47,824 nucleotides of DNA from Bacillota bacterium (GTDB taxonomy: Bacteria; Bacillota; Clostridia; Lachnospirales; Lachnospiraceae): the NCBI GenBank assembly GCA_023434365.1, contig JAEYSV010000049.1:1-47824 (forward strand). Direction: 5' to 3'. Position numbers and translations under genes: made by a program. Shown one piece after another: positions 1 through 7,022 of the stretch (positions are counted from its first letter, which is position 1; each line of letters opens with the position of its first letter). Below the pieces are notes generated by a model. The model saw only the letters and a list, made by a program, of their open reading frames with translations. It did no database searches and had not been told where the DNA came from.

Positions 1-125
1 TACGAACTTCATCCAAGCGAGAGCGTGTTGCGAATGAACTATGCCTTGCATCACGATTCACAAACAGAATTGTGCAAATTGACGAACTATAATTTTAATA
101 AGGGCTTTTGACGCCCTAATCCTAT
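1..125 (+). repeat. Left copy of an inverted repeat framing the window
   Basis: This segment is matched, in inverted orientation, by the last ~125 bases of the window. Identical blocks include 16 bases at 68-83 (AATTGTGCAAATTGAC) and 25 bases at 100-124. The 25-base block contains a small hairpin, AGGGC-TTTTGAC-GCCCT, that could act as a terminator. Similarity continues weakly outward to about base 4. The segment may be the 3' end of a multicopy gene or element that lies outside the window; I do not recognise it. The open frame ending in TGA at 112 has no recognisable protein. Confidence 0.7.
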
Positions 126-130
126 AATAT

Positions 131-175
131 AAAAAGGACATTTTGCTACTGCACCAGTAACAAAATGTCTTTTTT
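131..175. terminator. Bidirectional terminator after the cupin gene
   Basis: The arms GACATTTTGCTACT (137-150) and AGTAACAAAATGTC (156-169) pair with one G-T exception. A runs flank the left side and T runs flank the right side, so the hairpin could stop transcription from either direction. It lies just downstream of the minus-strand cupin gene. Confidence 0.75.
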
Positions 176-194
176 ATAGTTAAATTGAATGTAC

Positions 195-548
195 TTAGTT
201 ATTCATTGGAAATACAACTGTTAACAGCATCTTAAATTGCTCTTTTGCGTATACTGCATGTGGAATCTTAGCTGGCATAATAATCGTTTCTCCAGCACCG
301 ACTAAATAGTCATTAGCACCGATTGTAATCTTCCCAACTCCCTCAAGTACTGTAACCATTGCATCACCAGAAGAATCATGGGAGCTGATTTCTTCATCCT
401 GATCAAAAGCGAATAAGGTCATGCTAACTGCTTTATTCTGCGCCAGAGTTTTACTTACTACCTGACCCTTTTGTATCATCACCTGATCAGCTAATGATAA
501 CACTTCTTCGTGATTAATGTTTTTAAGATAAACCTGTGCCATACACAC
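195..548 (-). CDS. Small cupin-domain protein
   Basis: A 117-residue single-domain cupin. The conserved barrel core is visible in the middle: a negatively charged strand around 'VTVLEGVGKITIG', then 'AGETIIMPAKIPHAVYA', where the histidine matches the second cupin motif. The first motif is weak: the usual HxH is replaced by 'SSHDSSGDAM', so the metal site may be incomplete. There is no signal peptide, so the protein is cytosolic. It starts 17 bases after the ferredoxin gene and the two are probably co-transcribed. Small cupins of this sort bind or sense small ligands, and many accompany redox proteins. The substrate cannot be told from sequence. The family call is firm and the role is unknown. 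Confidence 0.8.
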   Translation of the reverse strand: MCMAQVYLKNINHEEVLSLADQVMIQKGQVVSKTLAQNKAVSMTLFAFDQDEEISSHDSSGDAMVTVLEGVGKITIGANDYLVGAGETIIMPAKIPHAVYAKEQFKMLLTVVFPMNN

Positions 549-565
549 ACCTCCAATTAATTTTA

Positions 566-754
566 CTACTCTACTTCTTCAATCGCTGCTACCGGACAAC
601 CATCAATTGCCTCATTAACACTAGCTCTCATATCTTCAGAAGCTTCACTATAGCTCTCTGCCAAACCTTCCTCATTCATTCTAAATACCTGAGGTTCTAT
701 GCTGGCACATAACCCACAACCGATGCATAAATCTGGATTTACATATGCTTTCAT
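566..754 (-). CDS. Single-cluster 4Fe-4S ferredoxin
   Basis: A 62-residue ferredoxin with one cluster motif: Cys10, Cys13 and Cys16 (CIGCGLC), with Cys53 (CPV) as the fourth ligand. This is the classic arrangement of monocluster ferredoxins, and the length is normal for them. It would carry one low-potential electron in the cytosol. It is followed by the cupin gene with a 17-base gap and is the first gene of that pair. Upstream lie a TATAAT box and a small inverted repeat (see 792-834). A link to the distant CO dehydrogenase is possible but not supported by position. Confidence 0.92.
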   Translation of the reverse strand: MKAYVNPDLCIGCGLCASIEPQVFRMNEEGLAESYSEASEDMRASVNEAIDGCPVAAIEEVE

Positions 755-791
755 GCTTATTCCTTCTTTCCTTTATTGTTTTTATACTCAT

Positions 792-834
792 ATTATAACT
801 TATGTATCTATTAAATTCTGTTGTTTTTACAACA
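792..834 (-). promoter_or_regulatory. Putative promoter and operator of the ferredoxin-cupin pair
   Basis: On the minus strand a TATAAT box lies at 792-797. Around the expected -35 position there is a perfect inverted repeat, TGTTGT-N4-ACAACA (819-834), which looks like an operator for a dimeric regulator. The -35 hexamer itself is poor, which would fit regulated expression. The regulator is unknown. Confidence 0.4.
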
Positions 835-847
835 ATAATTATAAGAA

Positions 848-977
848 AGAGTTTCGCTAGCGAAACTCTCCGCCTGCGGCGGGTCGCTTAGGCGACATTT
901 TTCATTTCCGCCGCAGTGCGATCCTCGCGGAGCGTTTTTTATGATATAGGAAATTAGCAATTTCCTATATCATAAAA
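848..977. repeat. Highly structured GC-rich palindromic element
   Basis: This intergenic stretch consists almost wholly of nested inverted repeats. There is a 22-base perfect palindrome at 848-869. A compound stem pairs 868-882 with 908-916 and 927-932 and encloses a small hairpin, GTCGC-TTAG-GCGAC (883-896). A T run follows at 935-940. The last part is an AT-rich hairpin with 19-base arms (937-977). The GC-rich core is unlike the surrounding DNA. A shorter relative lies at 16275-16297. It may be a small mobile palindrome (REP- or MITE-like) or a structured RNA. No protein is encoded. Confidence 0.6.
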
Positions 978-1010
978 GATGGATTGTTCTACCAAAAAAA
1001 CAATCCGTCT
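978..1010 (-). terminator. Terminator of mscL
   Basis: Downstream of mscL on the minus strand, the arms 981-988 (GGATTGTT) and 999-1006 (AACAATCC) pair perfectly. The pairing extends on both sides after one mismatch, and a T-rich tail follows. This is a typical intrinsic terminator. Confidence 0.75.
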
Positions 1011-1022
1011 TTCAAAATATAT

Positions 1023-1430
1023 CTAGTTTGTTTTTAATAAGTCTCGAATCTCTTTAAGTAATTCTACCTCTTCGTTCACTTCCTGCTTAACTTCCTCGGG
1101 TTTCTCCTCCTCTTTTTCTGCTTTTTTCCTTTTAAAAGACAAAAGCTTAACCATAAAGAAAATAGATACGGCAATAATTAAGAAATCCACAATTGATTGG
1201 ATAAAAGAACCATATAATATAGCTGATTCTGCGACATCACCGCTAGCTGGAGTAATAACAAATTTAAGATCTCTAAAATTAATCCCCCCTAGCAAAACAC
1301 CAATTGTTGGCATGATAACATCATTTACCAATGAAGTTACTATTTTGCCAAATGCGCCACCAATAATCACACCTACTGCAAGATCGATTACATTGCCTTT
1401 CAAAGCAAATTCTTTAAATTCCTTAAGCAT
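1023..1430 (-). CDS. mscL: Large-conductance mechanosensitive channel MscL
   Basis: A 135-residue MscL, the pressure valve that opens under membrane tension during hypo-osmotic shock. The N-terminal amphipathic helix and TM1 are typical (MLKEFKEFALKGNVIDLAVGV...), with the glycine-rich pore-lining stretch 'GVIIGGAFGKIV'. TM2 follows at about residues 70-98. The tail is strongly charged with Lys and Glu and should form the cytoplasmic helical bundle. Length is normal for the family, which assembles as a pentamer. The gene is monocistronic, has its own terminator, and is divergent from the DUF1576 gene. Confidence 0.97.
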   Translation of the reverse strand: MLKEFKEFALKGNVIDLAVGVIIGGAFGKIVTSLVNDVIMPTIGVLLGGINFRDLKFVITPASGDVAESAILYGSFIQSIVDFLIIAVSIFFMVKLLSFKRKKAEKEEEKPEEVKQEVNEEVELLKEIRDLLKTN

Positions 1431-1624
1431 ATTGACACCCTTTCTCTAAAACAGTTATAATTTGACAAACAACTTAGAAGGCTTTTGTCAAAACCTGTTT
1501 ATTATTAGGAATAGTGTACCAAAGTAAAAGTTAATATTCAACCATATTTGCTCACTCCTCATAATTTTTGCCAATGTTGCAAACTCTTTATATCATACTC
1601 AATACTACGAAAGGAGACCCTGAT

Positions 1625-2893
1625 TTGAAGCATACCCAGTTTTCAACCCACACACCAAACTTCATCAAATATCTGGTATTAGTTACCTTATCTTCCGTTT
1701 TTATTGTGTTCGGTTTGATTGTCGATTCTCCAATCGGGATCTATGACGGCTTATATCAGATTATTGTGTCTCAGGACATTCTAATTACTGATTATTTCGT
1801 TGTCGGAGGCATCAGTGCTGCTTTTATTAATGCCGGCTTATTAATGATACTCTCCATCTTACTACTGGCTGTTTTAAAGGTAGATATAGATGGTTTATCT
1901 CTTGCTGCCGTCTTTTTGATGGGTAGCTTTGCACTATTTGGAAAAAACCCAGTCAACTCCTCCTTTGTAATTGCCGGTGTGTTCCTCTATGCACTCGCAA
2001 CAAAACAAAGATTAAAAAGTTATGTTCATACTGCGCTCCTATCAACCTGCATCGCACCAATGGTTACAGAGGTTTTGTTTATTATTGACCTGCCACTTTA
2101 TGCTCGACTTTTCCTTAGCATCATGGTTGGTGCAAGCTTTGGCTTTTTAACAGTACCTCTTTCTGCTCATCTTGCCAAAGTTCATCATGGACTGACGTTA
2201 TATAATATTGGATTTACCGTTGGTATTTTAGGAACCATCTACTTTTCCATCTTTCGTTCCTTTGGTTATGTATCTGAACCAAGGTTATTATTTAGTAGTG
2301 GGAACAACCATATTCTGTTACCATTCCTGATTACGTTCTTGCTGTTGATGTTTATTCTGGGATACATTCTAAATCATAATACTTTCTTACATGTAAACCA
2401 TATTCTTTCCTTTTCGTGTCGAGGTGAGAAAGACTTTCAAAGACTTGAAACATTTGGTGTTGCACTAATGAACATCGCTCTAAATGGTGCGATCGCAACT
2501 GCTTATGTACTTTTTGTAAAAGGGCCACTGAATGGTCCTACTATTGGTGGAATTCTAACAGTTGCTGGATTTGGAGCCTATGGAAAGCATTTTAGAAACA
2601 TACTTCCAATCTTTATTGGTGTCTATCTAGGAAATCTAACGAATATTTCACACATTAACGATCCAGGGATTTTATTTGCTGCCTTATTTGGAACAGCTTT
2701 AGCACCAATTACCGATCGCTATGGGTGGTTTTTTGGAATGGTGGCTGGGTATATTAACTCCGCAGTCGTTCTTAATTCAGGGGTATGGCATGGAGGTATG
2801 AATCTTTATAATACCGGCTTTTCCTCCGGACTTGTTGCAACTGTGATGGCACCAATATTAGAAACATTCTTTAAACGTAGAGAGCATTGCTAA
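1625..2893 (+). CDS. DUF1576-type multi-pass membrane protein
   Basis: A hydrophobic protein of about 422 residues with roughly ten to twelve membrane segments, which I recognise as the DUF1576 family. Its function is not known. An upstream reading from 1568 is open, but the only good ribosome site (AAAGGAG at 1610-1616) lies 8 bases before the TTG at 1625, so I choose that start. Two internally similar halves seem present: glycine-rich loops recur near 'IYDGLYQIIVSQ...GGISAAFINAGLL' and 'WHGGMNLYNTGFSSGLVA', as in transporters built by duplication. There is no soluble domain. The gene stands alone between mscL and a strong terminator. A permease role is inference only. Confidence 0.75.
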   Translation: MKHTQFSTHTPNFIKYLVLVTLSSVFIVFGLIVDSPIGIYDGLYQIIVSQDILITDYFVVGGISAAFINAGLLMILSILLLAVLKVDIDGLSLAAVFLMGSFALFGKNPVNSSFVIAGVFLYALATKQRLKSYVHTALLSTCIAPMVTEVLFIIDLPLYARLFLSIMVGASFGFLTVPLSAHLAKVHHGLTLYNIGFTVGILGTIYFSIFRSFGYVSEPRLLFSSGNNHILLPFLITFLLLMFILGYILNHNTFLHVNHILSFSCRGEKDFQRLETFGVALMNIALNGAIATAYVLFVKGPLNGPTIGGILTVAGFGAYGKHFRNILPIFIGVYLGNLTNISHINDPGILFAALFGTALAPITDRYGWFFGMVAGYINSAVVLNSGVWHGGMNLYNTGFSSGLVATVMAPILETFFKRREHC

Positions 2894-2917
2894 CCATTGT
2901 AATAAATAGTCTGGCTT

Positions 2918-2956
2918 GTCAGACTCCCACTTAAATTGCTGGAGTCTGACTTTCTT
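2918..2956 (+). terminator. Terminator after the DUF1576 gene
   Basis: Perfect 10-base arms, GTCAGACTCC (2918-2927) and GGAGTCTGAC (2941-2950), are followed by TTTCTT, 25 bases after the stop codon. Confidence 0.8.
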
Positions 2957-2960
2957 GATA

Positions 2961-2996
2961 AGGTCAAGCAGAAATTCGCATTCCGTTTCGCCACAT
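2961..2996. repeat. Short dispersed repeat, copy 1
   Basis: The segment around AGAAATTCGCATTCCGTTTC resembles the segment at 21846-21880, which reads GGATATTCGCATTCTGCTTC at the same place. In copy 2 the ends form a dyad (GTGAAGC...GCTTCAC), while here it is decayed. It is too short to identify. Confidence 0.35.
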
Positions 2997-3011
2997 TCTC
3001 ATAACATATTA

Positions 3012-4028
3012 TTATATTTCTATCTCCGTTAAGACGTCGCCTTGTCTTAGCTTAGCCCGCATCGTATTAATGATTGCATCCATCTTTTCTAACTTTGAAA
3101 GAATCTCTTTTTCTTCCTCTTCGGTCTTTACAACCTTATAAATGCCACCATTTTTAATAACAATCCGTTTTTCCGCCATCAATGCTAAGGATGGGTCATG
3201 AGTTGCCATTAATACGATTTTCTCTTCATTCACTAATAGCTTTAGTGCCTTTTTGCGGTCAATTCCAGCATTCTCAATCTCGTCAATCAGTATAATTGGT
3301 GAAGTACTTAAGATAGCAGTATCTGCAATCATAAGTGCTCTTGACTGACCGCCACTGAGTCCGGTTACTGGTGTCTCCAGATTGAATTTTTCACCAGCTA
3401 GTTCATTAGCGGCAGTAATAATTCGATTGATGATCTCTTCTTCCTTCTCTACCATTCTACTCTGAGCGTGTAGTTCTAAGAATTCTCTTACGCTAAGGTC
3501 CATGACAAAATTCATATTCTGAGATAACTGTGCCACAAGCTTATTGCTTGTAGAAAAACGAAGACTCTTATCTGGTATTTCACCATTAATTAAAACCGTA
3601 CGTTTCGTCGGTGTATCCTGATTGGCTGCCCACTCAATATCGGCTAATAACCTGCTTTTTCCTGAACCGGTAGGACCTACAATGGATACAATCTGCCCTT
3701 TTTGAATCACTAATTCTTCAAAATTCTCCTTATTACCATATTTGTCCTGACCTGCTAGAATGGTAATTGAATCTACCCTATCCTTTTCAAGCCCAAGAAA
3801 GGCAAGCATCTGATTCAGATATGCCTCCAGGTCACTCTTCATTTTAGGAATATCGATGGCCCACTCCTCAATGTCTTCCTCTGAAAAATGATTAAAGTAG
3901 TCAGTCAATGAGAAGTCCCAGTATGCTTCCATATCTAGTTTATTATTATCAAAAAAGGAAATAAGAAACGGATATTCCTCAGTTAATCTACTCAACTTTT
4001 TATTTTCTATATCCTGTATTCTAATCAT
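3012..4028 (-). CDS. ABC-type ATPase with DUF1858-like head, no permease partner
   Basis: A 338-residue ATPase. An N-terminal helical region (about 5-75, 'LTEEYPFLISFFDNNKLD...') resembles DUF1858 and may be a docking or sensing module. The ABC core follows: Walker A GPTGSGKS (118-125), signature LSGGQ (224-228), Walker B IILIDE (245-250) and an H-loop in 'MATHDP'. All catalytic motifs are intact. The C-terminus is a charged coiled region. It overlaps the upstream GTPase gene by 8 bases and is the last gene of a three-gene unit. No membrane-spanning subunit lies nearby, so it may not be a transporter; soluble ABC ATPases often remodel complexes. The function is not known. Confidence 0.85.
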   Translation of the reverse strand: MIRIQDIENKKLSRLTEEYPFLISFFDNNKLDMEAYWDFSLTDYFNHFSEEDIEEWAIDIPKMKSDLEAYLNQMLAFLGLEKDRVDSITILAGQDKYGNKENFEELVIQKGQIVSIVGPTGSGKSRLLADIEWAANQDTPTKRTVLINGEIPDKSLRFSTSNKLVAQLSQNMNFVMDLSVREFLELHAQSRMVEKEEEIINRIITAANELAGEKFNLETPVTGLSGGQSRALMIADTAILSTSPIILIDEIENAGIDRKKALKLLVNEEKIVLMATHDPSLALMAEKRIVIKNGGIYKVVKTEEEEKEILSKLEKMDAIINTMRAKLRQGDVLTEIEI

Positions 4029-4722
4029 TTTGATCCCCCATATTAATTTTTTTTACATTACCCATCTGATATCGTTCTCCGATTCTCGTTTCTCCAAGAC
4101 AATAAGAGCATAATGCAGATGGCATAGGGAATTTGAGCTTTCTCCCTTTCACCGTGTCGATATTTCTTTCTTCCTCATACAACAAAGTACTAAGTTCGAA
4201 TGCACCTTGCCCTGTCAAACCATTTACCATCATAATGATTGCTTGTGGGTTCACCGAATTGACTCTGGAAGCAAATACTTCTCGCTCTGCCTGAGAAACA
4301 ATATCACCTTTTGTAATAACAACTATATCGGCTGTTTTAAGCATAGGTCCAATCTTTTTTGGTGTATTGATTCCGCTTAAGTTATCAATAACACAGATTG
4401 CTTTAATTCCCTGAATATACGGGGAACAGCGGTTACATAATCCTGCACTCTCCGTAATTAATACATCAAGATTTTGCTTCATTCCCCACTCCGTCACTTC
4501 TTCAATGTTACTCACGAAATAATGATCGGGACACAAGGAACCTGATAAACCTTTTTTTACTGGAATCTGGGCCTTTTCATATAACAAGTCATCATCCGTA
4601 TATAAGCAGTCAAACTTTACTACTCCTACAGATAAGCCACGTTTTTTTACAGCTTCAATCGTTTTTAATATAACAGAAGTCTTCCCGGAAGAAGGAGGTC
4701 CTGATACTGTTACCAAATTCAT
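4021..4722 (-). CDS. Cysteine-rich SIMIBI GTPase, HypB/UreG-like
   Basis: A 233-residue P-loop GTPase. It has Walker A GPPSSGKT (8-15) and a guanine-specificity motif TKGD (137-140), a variant of NKxD. The layout matches the metal-insertion GTPases HypB, UreG and CobW/CooC-like proteins. Cysteines sit at telling places: Cys39, Cys64, a CxxC pair at 96/99 in the switch region (ESAGLCNRC), and a second CxxC at 205/208 near the C-terminus. HypB also carries cysteine near this switch. This suggests nucleotide-dependent metal or Fe-S handling, which is inferred. The gene sits 2 bases after its upstream partner and overlaps the next by 8 bases, so translation of the three is likely coupled. Confidence 0.82.
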   Translation of the reverse strand: MNLVTVSGPPSSGKTSVILKTIEAVKKRGLSVGVVKFDCLYTDDDLLYEKAQIPVKKGLSGSLCPDHYFVSNIEEVTEWGMKQNLDVLITESAGLCNRCSPYIQGIKAICVIDNLSGINTPKKIGPMLKTADIVVITKGDIVSQAEREVFASRVNSVNPQAIIMMVNGLTGQGAFELSTLLYEEERNIDTVKGRKLKFPMPSALCSYCLGETRIGERYQMGNVKKINMGDQND

Positions 4723-4724
4723 AG

Positions 4725-5936
4725 TTACTCTCCTTTCGATCCACTCTCAAATAGTTCGATACAAGTTTTTATTAGTGTAGAAATATCATGTTCCTTTATG
4801 AAATCCCAACCTAGCCACATATAGTTATTCTCTTTTTCTATCTGGTTATCTACCTCTGGATTGACACTTGGCATTCTTCCATTGTGCGCTAAGATTTCCC
4901 CTACTTCTTTTGAGGCAAAGAACTGTACGATTGGAGCTAACTTTTCCTTCTTTTCCTTTTTGCTAAGCATAAAGATCGGACTGATTATGGCTCCATCTTC
5001 TGGCCATACTGCCTTCATTGGCCCATCTACTTTAGCCATCCAGGAAAAGAAATATGGCATAATTGAAATTGCTGGTCGATTGTTCTTCTTAATATGTGAC
5101 TTTACCATTTCCGATGGATGCATCCCGCGACTTAAGCTTTTCCCAAGACGGATTACTCCATCCTCTCCGTAGTTTTTATATATATTTAGTAAGATGGCAT
5201 TAAATAAATCAAAATCTGCAATTGGCAAGCTTACACTGTTTTCAAATTCTTTACTTAAGATGTCACTCCAACTCGTTGGCATCCTTCTACCATTCAGTTC
5301 TTCGGTATTGATCAGGAATACCGCGGGAACTACTCCTAAGATTGAATACTGCTTCTTTGGGTCCTTTAATGATATTTTATCATTCTCAAAATCCTGGTGA
5401 TAGTGTTCTAACCCGGCAACATCTACAAAGAGGTCCTCTGCTTTCCATTTCCCAAATAACTTTTGATCAAAAAATAGCTCAAAGCCAGCGGAAAGAAAGA
5501 AATCAGGAATCTCATGAATGGATTGCTGTTCTAATGACTCCATCATCCAGTCAATCCCCATTGATGCCGCTTTGAATTCATGCTTAAGTTCGAATGAAAA
5601 GTCTTGTTCACCTAACCATTTTTCAAATGTTTCCATTAACGGAACTTTAACTGGACAAGGCAGTACACCTGCTAGACTAATCACTTCTTTTTGCAGCTTC
5701 TCTCCTTGTTCTTTTCTTTCTTGTATCTTATTAAGTAATTCGGTTTCAAATGTGCTAGGATCAATCTTTTTCATTTTTAGTGCTGCCTCAATTGTAATTG
5801 CTTTTCCTAGGCTTTTTCGCATTACTTCATTTTTTAGATTATCAAATCCTAAGGAGATCAATACTTCGATTGCTTCGTTATATTTCTCTGTTACGTTGTA
5901 TACGGTGTCTTTTATATCAAATAAGTTGTTTTCCAT
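4725..5936 (-). CDS. Cytoplasmic solute-binding-like protein with DUF1858-like head
   Basis: A 403-residue protein with two parts. Residues about 7-65 form a helical region like DUF1858 ('VTEKYNEAIEVLISLGFDNL...'), similar to the head of the ABC ATPase in the same operon. Residues about 88-400 resemble the two-lobed fold of ABC solute-binding proteins: 'ILGVVPAVFLIN', 'MPTSWSDILSKEF' and 'PEDGAIISPIFMLSKKEKKEKLAPIVQFFAS' are typical. There is no signal peptide and no lipobox, so the protein should stay in the cytoplasm, which is odd for this fold. Cys94 lies in 'VLPCPVKVPL' at the domain junction. It is first in the unit, with a good AAGGAGG site. The ligand is unknown. Confidence 0.75.
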   Translation of the reverse strand: MENNLFDIKDTVYNVTEKYNEAIEVLISLGFDNLKNEVMRKSLGKAITIEAALKMKKIDPSTFETELLNKIQERKEQGEKLQKEVISLAGVLPCPVKVPLMETFEKWLGEQDFSFELKHEFKAASMGIDWMMESLEQQSIHEIPDFFLSAGFELFFDQKLFGKWKAEDLFVDVAGLEHYHQDFENDKISLKDPKKQYSILGVVPAVFLINTEELNGRRMPTSWSDILSKEFENSVSLPIADFDLFNAILLNIYKNYGEDGVIRLGKSLSRGMHPSEMVKSHIKKNNRPAISIMPYFFSWMAKVDGPMKAVWPEDGAIISPIFMLSKKEKKEKLAPIVQFFASKEVGEILAHNGRMPSVNPEVDNQIEKENNYMWLGWDFIKEHDISTLIKTCIELFESGSKGE

Positions 5937-5977
5937 CAGTGAATCCTCCTTGTTAATCTCACGGTTTTATTAATAGT

Positions 5978-5986
5978 AGTATAGCA
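5978..5986 (-). promoter_or_regulatory. Extended -10 promoter of the three-gene cassette
   Basis: On the minus strand the sequence reads TGCTATACT, an extended -10 box, about 40 bases before the first start codon at 5936. No good -35 hexamer is visible. Confidence 0.4.
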
Positions 5987-6054
5987 TGCACAAAGTAATG
6001 TCTTTGTATCTAAGGATACAATTATTAGTTATTACTATGATTTCCCTTTCATTA

Positions 6055-6095
6055 AAATACCCCATTAGACAATTATCTTATCCAATGGGGTATTT
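6055..6095 (-). terminator. Terminator of arsM
   Basis: Perfect 12-base arms, AAATACCCCATT (6055-6066) and AATGGGGTATTT (6084-6095), lie just after the arsM stop codon. They should end its transcript before the next operon. Confidence 0.75.
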
Positions 6096-6124
6096 ATTCG
6101 TCAAGCAGTAAATCACTTAATTCT

Positions 6125-6940
6125 TTACTTACATGCTTCTATCTCACAAGAACAAACATAGTCTTCCAACTGCTTATCAGGAAACCACGACTTTATCATT
6201 TCGCTTGAATTCTCTTTTGGATGTAATCGAATCTTTTCAAATCCGACATTTGCTAGCATGTTTTTCATATCCTCCATATATTCTGCGCCTCCAATGCAGC
6301 AGGAAACCAGTTCCAGATCATTTTTGATATGTTCTGGCAAAGGTCTTGTTGCAACTACATCAGAGATTGATAACCTTCCGCCTTCTTTTAAAACGCGATA
6401 TGCCTCTTTGAACACCTGTTGTTTGTTAAGCGATAGATTGATAACACAGTTTGAAATGATGACATCCACTGACGAATCGGCTAGCGGAAGATGTTCAATT
6501 TCACCAAGTCGAAAGTCCGTATTGGTAAATCCAATTTTGTCAGCATTATTTCTAGCTAGCGTAATCATTTCGGGAGTCATATCCACTCCTATGACATATC
6601 CACTTTCACCAACCTTTCTTCTGGCCAAAAAGCAGTCAAAACCACCACCGCATCCAAGGTCAAGAACGGTTTCTCCTTCTTTTAACCCTGCAATGGCTAC
6701 TGGGTTACCACATCCTAATCCCATATTGGATTCAAGAGGTGCGTTCATGACATCCTCTTTTGTATATCCGTTTTGCGCAGTCATTGCACTTACATCCGAT
6801 GAACTACCACAACAACAGCCTCCCCCACAACAACTCCCATTGCTACTTTTACTACTACTTCCTCGTTTTATGCCTTGTCTGGCTACGTTTGCATAATTTC
6901 CTCTAATATGATTCCTGGCATTCTCATTTCTATTTTTCAT
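6125..6940 (-). CDS. arsM: Arsenite S-adenosylmethionine methyltransferase ArsM
   Basis: A 271-residue class I methyltransferase that should methylate As(III) to methylated arsenicals in the cytosol. The SAM site is clear: VLDLGCGGG (93-101) and 'VIGVD'. The three cysteines expected to hold arsenite are present: Cys77, Cys175 and the Cys224-Cys225 pair. The N-terminus has a cysteine-rich run (CCGGGCCCG, 37-45) and the C-terminus ends CSCEIEAC; both are common in clostridial ArsM and may help deliver arsenic. It follows the sigZ gene by 82 bases with a hairpin in between. No arsR, arsB or arsC is in view, so this is methylation without a local efflux operon. Confidence 0.95.
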   Translation of the reverse strand: MKNRNENARNHIRGNYANVARQGIKRGSSSKSSNGSCCGGGCCCGSSSDVSAMTAQNGYTKEDVMNAPLESNMGLGCGNPVAIAGLKEGETVLDLGCGGGFDCFLARRKVGESGYVIGVDMTPEMITLARNNADKIGFTNTDFRLGEIEHLPLADSSVDVIISNCVINLSLNKQQVFKEAYRVLKEGGRLSISDVVATRPLPEHIKNDLELVSCCIGGAEYMEDMKNMLANVGFEKIRLHPKENSSEMIKSWFPDKQLEDYVCSCEIEACK

Positions 6941-6992
6941 TCTTCTACTTCCTTTGCTATCTTTCTATTCATAATAAAAGACGTAGGCAACG

Positions 6993-7020
6993 AAAAAAGG
7001 ACGCACACATGCGTCCTTTT
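6993..7020 (-). terminator. Hairpin between sigZ and arsM
   Basis: An 11-base perfect stem, AAAAGGACGCA/TGCGTCCTTTT, with a 4-base loop is followed on the minus strand by TTTTTTCG. It lies 3 bases after the sigZ stop codon. It should end most sigZ transcripts, so arsM may have its own promoter or depend on read-through. Confidence 0.7.
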
Positions 7021-7022
7021 CA

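Noticed and set aside
1..114. C-terminal fragment of a protein gene at the left edge
   Set aside because: The frame is open to a TGA at 112, but the translation has no recognisable pattern. The matching copy at the right edge has stops and shifts in the same frame, so coding is not supported.
3012..5936. Assignment of the three-gene cassette as CooC-type maturation genes of cooS
   Set aside because: The cassette is 24 kb away and has its own promoter. The GTPase is HypB/UreG-like, not a clear CooC ATPase. Only a loose nickel link remains.
6258..6896. Long plus-strand open frame (212 codons) inside arsM
   Set aside because: It is antisense to a well-supported gene, has no ribosome site, and its Ser/Pro/Gln-rich translation has no family look.
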